From DASXTS01 sp036505275 (GTDB lineage Bacteria > Actinomycetota > Actinomycetes > Mycobacteriales > Pseudonocardiaceae): a stretch of DNA of 7,594 bases. This document shows, piece after piece, positions 1 to 5,579 of this stretch. Position numbers and translations under genes: made by a program. The stretch covers positions 1 to 7,594 of the forward strand of contig DASXTS010000430.1 of assembly GCA_036505275.1 (NCBI GenBank), read 5' to 3'. Each line of letters starts with the position of its first letter. Positions within the stretch are counted from its first letter, which is position 1. The notes beneath the pieces were generated by a model. That model was not told the origin of the DNA and did no database searches. It was given only the letters and a program-made list of their open reading frames with translations.

Positions 1-172
1 CCCCAGCGACCAGCAACTCGGCGAGCATCTGTGGCACCTCGTGCGCGACCCCACGCGCCTCGTCGGTGCTGAACTCGTTGAGCATGATCGGCCACATGTC
101 GTCACCACTGGCGTGCGCGTACACCAGTTCCCAGAGCTTTCCCTGTGTTTCCTGCCGTGGCGTGAGTTCCAT
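1..172 (-). CDS. unrecognised protein, 5' part only (runs off window)
   Basis: This open frame reads leftward off the window edge; 57 codons are visible. I do not recognise the family. The visible part is soluble-looking and acidic, begins MELTPRQETQGKLWELVY, and contains no signal peptide or membrane segment. Two in-frame ATGs lie at 178 and 172. The one at 172 is chosen because AGGAG (180-184) sits 7 nt upstream of it, whereas the same sequence is only one base from the ATG at 178. Only 45 bp separate this start from the left end of the IS6 element, so its native promoter may have been replaced or cut away. A real gene is likely from the ribosome binding site and codon use; the function is unknown. 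Confidence 0.6.
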   Translation of the reverse strand, partial: MELTPRQETQGKLWELVYAHASGDDMWPIMLNEFSTDEARGVAHEVPQMLAELLVAG

Positions 173-217
173 GGTCATTCTCCTGTCTGAGTTGTGGTGA
201 CGTTCTGGCGATCCTCT

Positions 218-237
218 GGGCTTTGTTGCATTAGCCG
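218..237 (+). repeat. IS6 element left terminal inverted repeat
   Basis: This outer end of the IS6 element lies downstream of the transposase stop. Its first 15 bases pair with the opposite end at 14 positions, with one difference at base 6 (T here, C there). Similarity fades after base 15. Confidence 0.85.
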
Positions 238-269
238 ATAGCGGAGCATGCCAGGGAGCAGGTTGTTCG

Positions 270-291
270 AGCTTCGGGTCAGCTTCGGGTC
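270..291 (+). repeat. perfect 11-bp tandem duplication inside the IS6 element
   Basis: The unit AGCTTCGGGTC occurs at 270-280 and again, without a gap, at 281-291. The transposase stop codon (complement of 290-292) overlaps the second copy. It looks like a small slippage duplication in the 3' non-coding tail of the element and should not change the protein. Confidence 0.8.
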
Positions 292-1009
292 AGATGACCT
301 TGGCCAGTTGGGCGAATGCGACAGCGAGTCGACGACCGGCCGGCTCGTCGGTGGCAATCTCGTAGTGTCCGCGGCGCAGGTTCTGAACGAAGGCGTGACC
401 GGCGGCAAGGATTCGTAGACCGGTCATCGTCTTGATGCCACGCGTCGGGCGCAGCCGATGTTTCAGCTGCGCGTGGTCGGCCTCGACCCGGTTGTTCGCG
501 TACCGCTCGACGTGGTGCCAGACCGCCGGCCACGTCTCATCGAGAACTCGCCGGTAGGTGGGCGCCCGGTCGGTGACGACCTCCGACGGCGTCACTCCGG
601 TGGTGGTCCTGGCGTGCTGGAAGAACCGACATGCCGCCTCGCTGTCCCGCCGAGTCGATGCATACACGTCGATGACCTGCCCGTACTGGTCGATCGCCCG
701 GTACAGGTACACCCAGCGGCCGGCCACCTTCACGTAGGTCTCGTCCACGTGCCACCGGTCGCCGACTCGATGCCGGCCGAACCGGGCCGCGTCAGCCAGC
801 AGCGGCGCGAACCGCCGCACCCACCGGTACACGGTGACATGATCGACGTTGATGCCGCGCTCGGCCAGCAGCTCCTCGACATCCCGGTAGGACAGGCCGA
901 ACCGCAGATACCAGCGCACCGCCAGCACGATCACCTCGGGAGGGAACCGGAAGCCGGCAAACGCCGGACGCGCAGGAACCGGGACACGAGTCGATCGGAT
1001 AGGCCGCAC
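290..1009 (-). CDS. IS6-family DDE transposase
   Basis: The 239-residue protein catalyses replicative transposition (cointegrate formation) of the surrounding element. The N-terminal part (about residues 20-68) carries the family signature FRFPPEV, then VRWYLRFGLSYRDVEELLAERG and a helix-turn-helix-like VTVYRWV. The DDE catalytic residues are visible as D89 in WHVDETYVKV, D147 in VVTDRAPTY and E176 in NNRVEADHAQLK, with the following basic K183. The second-D to E gap is 28 residues, shorter than in IS26-like enzymes (34, as I recall that family), and is what I expect of actinobacterial members. The C-terminal stretch HAFVQNLRRGHYE is also typical. The frame is intact from start to stop and all catalytic residues are present, so the enzyme may be active. 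The ATG at 1009 is chosen for the usual family length; no strong ribosome binding site was identified. The gene lies entirely within the inverted repeats. Confidence 0.93.
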   Translation of the reverse strand: MRPIRSTRVPVPARPAFAGFRFPPEVIVLAVRWYLRFGLSYRDVEELLAERGINVDHVTVYRWVRRFAPLLADAARFGRHRVGDRWHVDETYVKVAGRWVYLYRAIDQYGQVIDVYASTRRDSEAACRFFQHARTTTGVTPSEVVTDRAPTYRRVLDETWPAVWHHVERYANNRVEADHAQLKHRLRPTRGIKTMTGLRILAAGHAFVQNLRRGHYEIATDEPAGRRLAVAFAQLAKVI

Positions 1010-1040
1010 GCGGACGGATCTTGCCGACGCGGTACCTCAT

Positions 1041-1060
1041 TCGTCAATGCAACAGAGCCC
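1041..1060 (-). repeat. IS6 element right terminal inverted repeat
   Basis: This end lies upstream of the transposase start. Read inward on the minus strand it begins GGGCTCTGTTGCATTGACGA. It is the partner of the repeat at 218-237. Confidence 0.85.
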
Positions 1061-1062
1061 CG

Positions 1063-1137
1063 CACCCGGGAGAAGCGAAGGTCCGCAACCTCCGACGGAA
1101 TCCCCAGATCATCCTGTCGATCCAGGGAACCGATCTC
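1063..1137 (+). pseudogene. probable fragment of a PPOX/F420-type flavin enzyme
   Basis: Starting directly inside the right flank of the IS6 element, the plus-strand frame reads HPGEAKVRNLRRNPQIILSI followed by QGTDL. The pattern PG-x-AK-x-RNLRRNP plus a beta strand is the signature of the split-barrel pyridoxamine-phosphate-oxidase-like family of actinobacteria (many use F420 or FMN), in the segment after the second beta hairpin. Only about 25 residues match. The upstream half would lie where the IS6 element now sits. Downstream the frame continues without family resemblance and stops at 1242. I read it as a gene remnant cut at its left side by the IS element or a deletion linked to it. The match is short and judged from memory of the motif, so confidence is moderate. 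Confidence 0.4.
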
Positions 1138-1247
1138 GTTCATGGTTTCCTGCTCGAGCCGCCATCGAGGATGCTTTTGGCCGTGCCGCCCTTGGTCGCC
1201 GCCGCATTGTCGTGGCCGGCCTGGTCGTGTGGAGCTATCTGATCTGC

Positions 1248-1298
1248 AGCTCGAACGAGCAGCCGCTTGGCACGCTTCGCTATCGACTAATGCAACTG
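1248..1298 (+). mobile_element. relic end of a second IS6-type element, inverted
   Basis: The stretch 1248-1296 aligns without gaps to the minus strand of 273-225, the 3' end of the intact IS6 element. The match is 40 of 49 bases and includes AGCTCGAAC at one end and CTATCG-x-CTAATGCAAC at the other. It is therefore the corresponding end of a related but diverged element lying in the opposite orientation. No transposase coding sequence in the expected frame precedes it, and the outermost bases (TGTGAG instead of AAAGCCC) no longer match the tip. The relic is old or partly deleted and cannot move on its own. It suggests repeated IS6-type insertion at this place. Confidence 0.65.
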
Positions 1299-1371
1299 TG
1301 AGTCTGCGTGGGCGGCTCTGGGATTGTTGGGGCCGTGTTCCCGGGCCGCGGTCTGACCCGCAATGCAACTG
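1289..1371 (+). repeat. 10-bp direct repeat AATGCAACTG, copies 73 bp apart
   Basis: AATGCAACTG occurs at 1289-1298 (tip of the relic IS6 end) and again at 1362-1371. After the second copy the sequence GCCC gives a better IS6-like tip (AATGCAAC-TG-GCCC) than after the first. The 63 bp between the copies have no open frame or terminal repeats that I can see. Possible explanations are a short insertion with a 10-bp duplication, a partial tandem duplication, or a second solo IS end. Confidence 0.5.
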
Positions 1372-1380
1372 GCCCAGTTG
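1366..1380 (+). repeat. perfect 7-bp inverted repeat with 1-bp spacer
   Basis: CAACTGG (1366-1372), one C, then CCAGTTG (1374-1380). The short palindrome lies between the IS6 relic and the IS110 5' region and overlaps the second AATGCAACTG copy. It could be an end-associated structure of either element; no function can be assigned. Confidence 0.45.
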
Positions 1381-1551
1381 ATGCCTTGGTTCTGATCTGT
1401 CGGCTGTGGCGCTGGGAGTGCTTACTGCCGCCGGACCGGTGGGCGTGTCCCGATAGGGGCCTTGCTGTACCAGGGCACCGTCACAGTTCTGACCGCCCGG
1501 CCGGCCGGCGAGGCCATCCGTTGCCCGAGCCGATCAGGAGACGAACGACCA
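1381..1551 (+). ncRNA. candidate bridge-RNA region of the IS110 element
   Basis: IS110-group elements carry a structured guide (bridge) RNA in the non-coding left end upstream of the recombinase. This 171-bp stretch has no convincing coding frame and is in the right place. A compact three-way junction can be drawn by eye: outer stem CGGTG (1437-1441) with CACCG (1476-1480), arm one TCCC (1448-1451) with GGGG (1456-1459) around a GATA loop, and arm two CCTTG (1460-1464) with CAGGG (1471-1475). A 12-bp self-complementary GC block, CCGGCCGGCCGG (1497-1508), follows. I cannot identify target-binding or donor-binding loops, because that needs the exact element ends and several copies. Confidence 0.35.
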
Positions 1552-2703
1552 ATGACCAGCATGCCCGAGGTTCCCGTGGACAGCGACACCAGCCAGCACA
1601 CCGAGCAGGTGATCGTTGGGGTGGACACCCAGAAGGACACCCACGTCGCCTCAGTGATCACCCTGGTGGGTGTGCGGGTGGACAGCCGGGTTTTCCCGGC
1701 CAGCGCGGCCGGCTACCGGCGGCTGCTGGCGTGGGCGAGGAGCCTCGGTGCGGTGCGGCGGGCGGGGGTGGAAGGCACCGGCTCCTATGGGGCGGCCCTG
1801 GCCCGCTACCTGCGACAGGAGGGCATCGCCGTGGTCGAGGTCAACCGGCCCGACCGGGCCGCCCGCCGTCGCCGCGGTAAGACTGACCCGGTCGACGCGG
1901 AGGCCGCCGCCCGCGCGGTCTTAGATGGGCGGGCGACCGTCACGCCGAAGACCACGGACGGCCCGGTGGAGATGCTGCGCATGGTCAGGCTGGCCCGAGC
2001 CTCGGCGGTCAAGTCCCGCACCCAGGCCGTCAACCAGCTCAAGGCCGTCCTCGTCGGCGCTGACCCGGCGCTGCGCGAATCTCTGTCCGAGCTGACCGGC
2101 GCCGCCTTGGTCCGCGCCTGCGCCAGCCTGCCGGCGGCCCAGCCCTGCAATGTGGCCACCGCCACCGCCTACACGCTGCGCTGCCTCGCCCAGCGGATCG
2201 GCCAGCTGACCACCCAAGCCCGTGACCTGCAACGGCAGATCACCGCGGTCATCAACACCCACGCCCCACAGCTGCTGCACCGCCGCGGGGTCGGCCCCGA
2301 CAGCGCCGCGGCGCTGCTCATCGCCGCCGGCGACAACCCCGACCGGCTGCACAGCGACGCATCCTTCGCCGCCCTGTGCGGGGTCAGCCCCATCGAGGCG
2401 TCCTCCGGGAAGACCACCCGACACCGGCTTAACCGCGGCGGCGACCGAGCGGCCAACGCCGCGCTCTACCGCATCGCCTTCACCCGGCTACGCTGCGACT
2501 CCAGTACCCGCACCTACCTCGACCGGCGCACCGCCCAAGGCAAGACCCGCCGCGAGGCCATCCGCTGCATCAAGCGCTACCTCGCACGGAGATCTACCGC
2601 CTACTCCAACCCCCCACGCCAGAAGCCGGGACAAAGGGCCCATCCTCGCGTCCTGGGCCGCGAACCAACACCAGCCCGCGCACACCTCGCCTCGCCTAGC
2701 TGA
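1552..2703 (+). CDS. IS110-family recombinase/transposase, C-terminus probably frameshifted
   Basis: The 383-residue protein is the DEDD/serine recombinase of an IS110-group element. The N-terminal RuvC-like domain shows D25 in IVGVDTQKD, E74 in GVEGTGSYG, and D112 and D115 in KTDPVDAEAAARA. The C-terminal Tnp domain (about 250-346) shows RRGVGPDSAAALLIAAGD and the catalytic-serine motif GVSPIEASSGKT (S284/S285), then HRLNRGGDRAANAALYRIA. ATG 1552 is preferred over an upstream in-frame start at 1462 because the protein then begins a short distance before the first motif, and AGGAG (1536-1540) lies 11 nt upstream. After R346 the reading frame departs from the family. The -1 frame from base 2589 continues the expected sequence EIYRLLQPPTPEAG and stops at 2699, so one base (a G next to 2589) seems to have been lost. 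The catalytic core is complete, so activity may or may not survive. The gene is convergent with htrA. Confidence 0.9.
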   Translation: MTSMPEVPVDSDTSQHTEQVIVGVDTQKDTHVASVITLVGVRVDSRVFPASAAGYRRLLAWARSLGAVRRAGVEGTGSYGAALARYLRQEGIAVVEVNRPDRAARRRRGKTDPVDAEAAARAVLDGRATVTPKTTDGPVEMLRMVRLARASAVKSRTQAVNQLKAVLVGADPALRESLSELTGAALVRACASLPAAQPCNVATATAYTLRCLAQRIGQLTTQARDLQRQITAVINTHAPQLLHRRGVGPDSAAALLIAAGDNPDRLHSDASFAALCGVSPIEASSGKTTRHRLNRGGDRAANAALYRIAFTRLRCDSSTRTYLDRRTAQGKTRREAIRCIKRYLARRSTAYSNPPRQKPGQRAHPRVLGREPTPARAHLASPS

Positions 2704-2725
2704 TCGAACAGGCTGACAGACGGGT

Positions 2726-2753
2726 TCGGAAGGTGGTGATCAAACGGTTCCGA
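2726..2753 (+). other. weak hairpin after the IS110 gene
   Basis: TCGGAA (2726-2731) can pair with TTCCGA (2748-2753) around a 16-nt loop, 22 bp past the recombinase stop. No T-run follows, and the stem is short for a terminator. It could belong to the element's right end or reduce read-through toward htrA. Confidence 0.25.
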
Positions 2754-2798
2754 CGACCGGCAGGCGGGTGATCAGATGTGTCCGACGATCGGCAAAGG
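2735..2798 (+). repeat. two imperfect 32-bp direct repeats next to the htrA stop
   Basis: Two units at 2735-2766 and 2767-2798 follow each other without a gap. Both begin GGTGATCA and share a central CCGACGA and a following CGGCA. About three quarters of positions agree. Each unit holds a palindromic TGATCA and an interrupted inverted repeat (CCGACGATCGG in the second, CCGACGACCGG in the first). The second unit ends on the base before the htrA stop codon. The repeat could be an extragenic repeat, a regulator site, or part of the IS110 right end or target. Confidence 0.6.
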
Positions 2799-3686
2799 TT
2801 AGTCGATGAGGCGGTTGACGATGGTGGTCATCCGGTCCACCGGGATTGCGAAGCCGATGCCGATGTTCCCGGAGCGGAAGTTGCCGAGGGTGGCTATCGC
2901 GGTGTTGACGCCGACGACCTGGCCGGCGGCATTTACCAGCGGGCCGCCGGAATTGCCGGGGTTGATCGCGGCGTCGGTCTGGATCGCGGTCTGCCGGTTG
3001 CCGGTGTCGCCGAACTCGGCCTCCCGGTTCACCGCGCTCACGATGCCGGCGGTGACAGTGCCCTCCAGGCCGAGCGGCGACCCGACCGCGAGTACCGGGT
3101 CACCGACCCTCAGCGCCGAGGACCGGCCGAGCGGCAGCGGCTGCAGCCGAGATGGATCCGACGCCTGGAGCACGGCCAGGTCGTTGTCCTCGTCGACGCC
3201 GACGGTTTCGGCGGCCACGGTGTCGCCGTTTGCCAGTACCAGCCGCACCTGTGACACGTCCGACACCACGTGCGCGTTGGTCACAACGTGGCCGTCCTGG
3301 TCAATCGCGAACCCGGAGCCGGTCGCCCGGCCGGCACGTACCGAGACCACGCCGGGAAGCACACCGGCCGCGGCTTCGGCGATCGGCGTACCGGATCCGC
3401 GAGTGGGCGGTGGCGCCTGCTGGATCGCCGAGGACGTGACCGGGTCGTCGGAGAACGCTCCCCCGGTGACCGCACCGGCCAGCCCGCCGGCCAGCACCGA
3501 CAGAGCGACGCCGGTGAGCAGGAGGCGGCCGGGGCGGCCGTGGGGGCGAACCGCCACGCCGGCCGCAATGTCCGCCGGCTGCGCGCGGGGAGCCGGGGCG
3601 ACCGAGGCCGGGGTGGCGGGATTGTAGGGGCGCGGGGCGGGGAGGAAGTCCGGCCCGCGCATCGGGCGGCCGAGGTGAGCGCTCAT
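2799..3686 (-). CDS. membrane-anchored HtrA/DegP-like serine protease without PDZ domain
   Basis: This 295-residue protease would act on the outer face of the membrane on misfolded or signalling proteins. A proline/alanine-rich cytoplasmic N-terminus (1-50) is followed by one membrane segment (about 54-77, RLLLTGVALSVLAGGLAG). The trypsin-like domain then shows the full triad: H139 in TNAHVV, D169 in EDNDLAVL and S246 in NPGNSGGPL. The sequence ends right after GIGFAIPVDRM, the end of the protease fold, so the PDZ domain of most HtrA proteins is absent. The stop is a clean TAA and the next bases are repeats, not a broken PDZ sequence in another frame. ATG 3686 is chosen because GGAG (3693-3696) lies 6 nt upstream and the preceding gene ends 13 bp earlier. 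The frame is open further upstream, but that part is a shadow of the VWA gene. It is the last gene of the operon. Confidence 0.9.
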   Translation of the reverse strand: MSAHLGRPMRGPDFLPAPRPYNPATPASVAPAPRAQPADIAAGVAVRPHGRPGRLLLTGVALSVLAGGLAGAVTGGAFSDDPVTSSAIQQAPPPTRGSGTPIAEAAAGVLPGVVSVRAGRATGSGFAIDQDGHVVTNAHVVSDVSQVRLVLANGDTVAAETVGVDEDNDLAVLQASDPSRLQPLPLGRSSALRVGDPVLAVGSPLGLEGTVTAGIVSAVNREAEFGDTGNRQTAIQTDAAINPGNSGGPLVNAAGQVVGVNTAIATLGNFRSGNIGIGFAIPVDRMTTIVNRLID

Positions 3687-3699
3687 CGTGTGCTCCAGA

Positions 3700-4647
3700 T
3701 CAGGGCAGGCGGGCGAACCACAGCAGGGAGGCGAGCCCGGCGAGCAGGGCGGTGGCCAGCGCGATGCCGGCAACCAGGGTCGTGATCTCGCGTTCTTCAG
3801 TGGTCCAGCCGATGGAGGACTGCAGGTCTGAGTAGACCTCGCGCAGCTCGGCGTCGCTGCCCGCGCTGTACGACGCACCGGAGGTGGTCTCGGCGAGGTC
3901 CTGCAGGGTCTCGGGGTCGGCTGGCACCTGGATGGTGCGACCCTCCAGTTCGATCGAGCCCTCGGGCGTGCCGTAGGCAATGGTGGAGACCGGTACACCG
4001 GCCTGGGCGGCGACATCGGCGGCCTGCTCGACCGGCCGGCCGGAGGTATTGGCGCCGTCGGAGAGCAGCACCACCCGGCCCGGCGGCGGGTCCTCCGATG
4101 CCTGGTCGTCGACGCTCCTGATGCTCTGCAGGCTGGTCTGCACGGCGTCGCCGATCGCCGTACCGGCCGACATCTGCAAGGTCTCGATCGCGGTGATCGT
4201 CGCCTGGTGGTTGGTGGTCGGCGGCGCGACGAGCGAGGCGCTGCCAGCGAACGACACCAGCCCGACGTTGAACCGCTCCGGCAGATTGCGGACGAAGTCG
4301 GCCGCCGCATCCTTGGCAACCTCGAGCCGCGACGGCGAGACGTCGGTGGCGGCCATCGAGTTGGACACGTCCAGCGCGACCACCACCGTGGCGCGTTCCC
4401 GCGGCACCCTCACGTCCGCGAACGGCCGAGCGATCGCGATGACCAGCACCACGAGCGCGGCCAGGAACGCCAATGCGGGCGCGTGCCGGCGCCAGCCGGG
4501 CCGCCGCGGGGTGATCTTTTCCAGCATTGGCAGTGCCGCGAACCGCACGGCGTACGCCGACCGGCGGCGCTGCACGACTAGGTAGCCGATCACCAGCGCC
4601 GCGACCACCAGCAGCAGCCACAGCCACATCGGCTGTTCGAACCTCAT
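3700..4647 (-). CDS. VWA-domain membrane protein (Rv1481-like, BatA-like)
   Basis: The 315-residue protein has two N-terminal membrane segments (about 7-25 and 56-73), a von Willebrand A domain and a C-terminal membrane segment (about 289-311). The metal-ion-dependent adhesion site is complete: D93-x-S95-x-S97 in VALDVSNSM, T163 in SAGTAIGDA and D197 in VVLLSDGAN. The layout and length match mycobacterial Rv1481 and the BatA type found next to MoxR ATPases. The VWA domain probably binds client or partner proteins through the metal site while the ATPase acts from the cytoplasm; this role is inferred from the family. The start ATG overlaps the DUF58 stop (ATGA, 4644-4647) and GGGAG (4656-4660) lies 8 nt upstream, so translation should be coupled. 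No defect is visible. Confidence 0.93.
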   Translation of the reverse strand: MRFEQPMWLWLLLVVAALVIGYLVVQRRRSAYAVRFAALPMLEKITPRRPGWRRHAPALAFLAALVVLVIAIARPFADVRVPRERATVVVALDVSNSMAATDVSPSRLEVAKDAAADFVRNLPERFNVGLVSFAGSASLVAPPTTNHQATITAIETLQMSAGTAIGDAVQTSLQSIRSVDDQASEDPPPGRVVLLSDGANTSGRPVEQAADVAAQAGVPVSTIAYGTPEGSIELEGRTIQVPADPETLQDLAETTSGASYSAGSDAELREVYSDLQSSIGWTTEEREITTLVAGIALATALLAGLASLLWFARLP

Positions 4648-5579
4648 CGGGTCAGCTCCCTCGATCGGGGGGCCCGGCGGGCCGCGACCCGCCGCCGGGC
4701 AGCGGCGAACGCGGCGACGTCGCGCACCCAGTCCGAATCCGTGCGCAAGGTCAGGTGCGCCACACCCGCCGCGCGGAACGCCTGTTCGGTGCGTTCGGCG
4801 TGCTCGGCCGCGGCGGCTGCGTACCGCTCGCGGATCCGCCGGCGGCCGGTCTGCACCTCGTGCCGGCGCCCGGTCTCGGGGTCGACCAGCGTGAGCAGCC
4901 CGACCTCGGGCAGCTCCACCTCGTGCGGGTCGACCACCCGGACCGCGATCACCTCGTGCCGCGCCGCGAGCCTGCGCAGCGGCCCCGCCCAGTCCTGCCG
5001 GAGATCGAGGAAGTCCGACACGACCAGCCGCAGTCCGGGTCGGCGGTGCTCGGCGTTGAGCCGGTCGATCGCGCGCGCCAACTCGGTGACCGGCTCCTCG
5101 CCCGGCGCCCGGCGTGGCACCGCCAGCAGGCTGCGCAGCGTCCGGCGCAGGGCGGCGGAACCGCCGGCTGCCGGGATCCTGGTGAGTTGGTTGCCGACGG
5201 CGACACGTACGCCGAGCCGGTTGCCGGGCCGATCCACGAGCAGGCCGATCGCGGCCACAGCGGCGACGGCGAGATCGCGTTTCTCCTGCAACGCCGTACC
5301 GAAGTCCATGCTGGCCGACGCGTCCACCAGCGCCCATGCCTCCAGTTCCCGTTCGGCCAGGGGCGCCCGGACGTGCGGCTCCAGCGACCTCGCAGTGACG
5401 TTCCAGTCCATCCGGCGGACGTCGTCCTGGCCGGGGTGGTAGGGGCGGGCCTCGTTCGGCTCGCTGCCCGGCCCGGTCCTCAGCCCGGTCACGTCGCCGT
5501 GCAGGTAGCCCTCCAGCTTCCTGGTCACCGACAGCTCGAGCCGGCGCAGCGCCTGCTCCCGCCCGTCCAGGACGCTCAT
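4644..5579 (-). CDS. DUF58 protein (Rv1480-like)
   Basis: The 311-residue protein carries the DUF58 signature at about 38-64: GSEPNEARPYHPG, then DDVRRMDWNVTAR. A VWA-like fold follows, with a DxSxS-type motif at D86-A-S88-A-S90 (ALVDASASMDFG) and a later LRLVVSDFLDLR strand that could supply a further acidic residue. No membrane segment is present, so it should be cytoplasmic, unlike DUF58 members with two N-terminal helices. DUF58 proteins are usual neighbours of MoxR ATPases and are thought to act as adaptors; the biochemical role is not settled. The start ATG overlaps the moxR stop (ATGA, 5576-5579) and only a weak GAGG lies upstream, so translation probably depends on coupling. Length equals that of the mycobacterial counterpart within a few residues. 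Confidence 0.92.
   Translation of the reverse strand: MSVLDGREQALRRLELSVTRKLEGYLHGDVTGLRTGPGSEPNEARPYHPGQDDVRRMDWNVTARSLEPHVRAPLAERELEAWALVDASASMDFGTALQEKRDLAVAAVAAIGLLVDRPGNRLGVRVAVGNQLTRIPAAGGSAALRRTLRSLLAVPRRAPGEEPVTELARAIDRLNAEHRRPGLRLVVSDFLDLRQDWAGPLRRLAARHEVIAVRVVDPHEVELPEVGLLTLVDPETGRRHEVQTGRRRIRERYAAAAAEHAERTEQAFRAAGVAHLTLRTDSDWVRDVAAFAAARRRVAARRAPRSRELTR

Larger units (their letters stand above)
218..1060 (-). mobile_element. IS6-family insertion sequence (843 bp)
   Basis: The element is bounded by terminal inverted repeats. The left end starts GGGCTTTGTTGCATT at 218, and the right end read inward from 1060 starts GGGCTCTGTTGCATT, matching at 14 of 15 positions. This is the GGGCTTTGTTGCA-like end typical of the IS6 family, and the element carries a single transposase filling most of its length. 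The 8-bp flanks differ (GATCCTCT on the left, CGCACCCG on the right), so the usual 8-bp target duplication is absent. The left interior holds a perfect 11-bp tandem duplication overlapping the transposase stop. The size is at the usual level for the family (about 0.8 kb). IS6 elements move by replicative cointegrate formation, so loss of the duplication points to later recombination or an adjacent deletion. Confidence 0.88.
1381..2734 (+). mobile_element. IS110-family element, boundaries approximate
   Basis: The element is called from its recombinase gene. IS110 elements lack long terminal inverted repeats and target duplications, so neither end can be fixed from one copy. The left limit is placed after the IS6-like sequences and the palindrome ending at 1380, leaving about 170 bp of non-coding sequence before the start codon, a size usual for the IS110 group. 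The right limit is placed after the recombinase stop and before the 32-bp repeat that abuts the htrA end. Either limit could be wrong by tens of bases. Confidence 0.5.

Noticed and set aside
218..1300. Composite transposon made of the IS6 copy and the inverted relic
   Set aside because: The relic lacks a transposase and its outer tip, and only a gene fragment lies between; there is no cargo gene.
458..1381. 307-codon open frame on the plus strand
   Set aside because: It lies mostly opposite the IS6 transposase, has shadow-type composition and crosses the element boundary; high GC keeps such frames open.
1497..1508. CCGGCCGGCCGG palindrome as an operator or terminator
   Set aside because: Such GC self-complementary runs arise easily at this base composition; there is no T-run and no second site.
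1462..1551. Upstream in-frame start for the IS110 recombinase
   Set aside because: It would add 30 residues absent from the family and occupy the structured non-coding region; ATG 1552 has a usable ribosome binding site.
2581..2600. Programmed -1 frameshift at the IS110 3' end
   Set aside because: No slippery heptamer is present at CTC-GCA-CGG-AGA and IS110 elements are not known to use frameshifting; a plain deletion is simpler.
2735..2798. CRISPR-like repeat
   Set aside because: Only two units, directly adjacent with no spacer, and no cas genes.
3687..4319. Possible long N-terminal extension of the HtrA protein (open frame back to 4319)
   Set aside because: The extension is arginine/proline/serine-rich without family resemblance and runs antisense-in-frame-shift through the well-supported VWA gene. 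A good ribosome binding site precedes ATG 3686.
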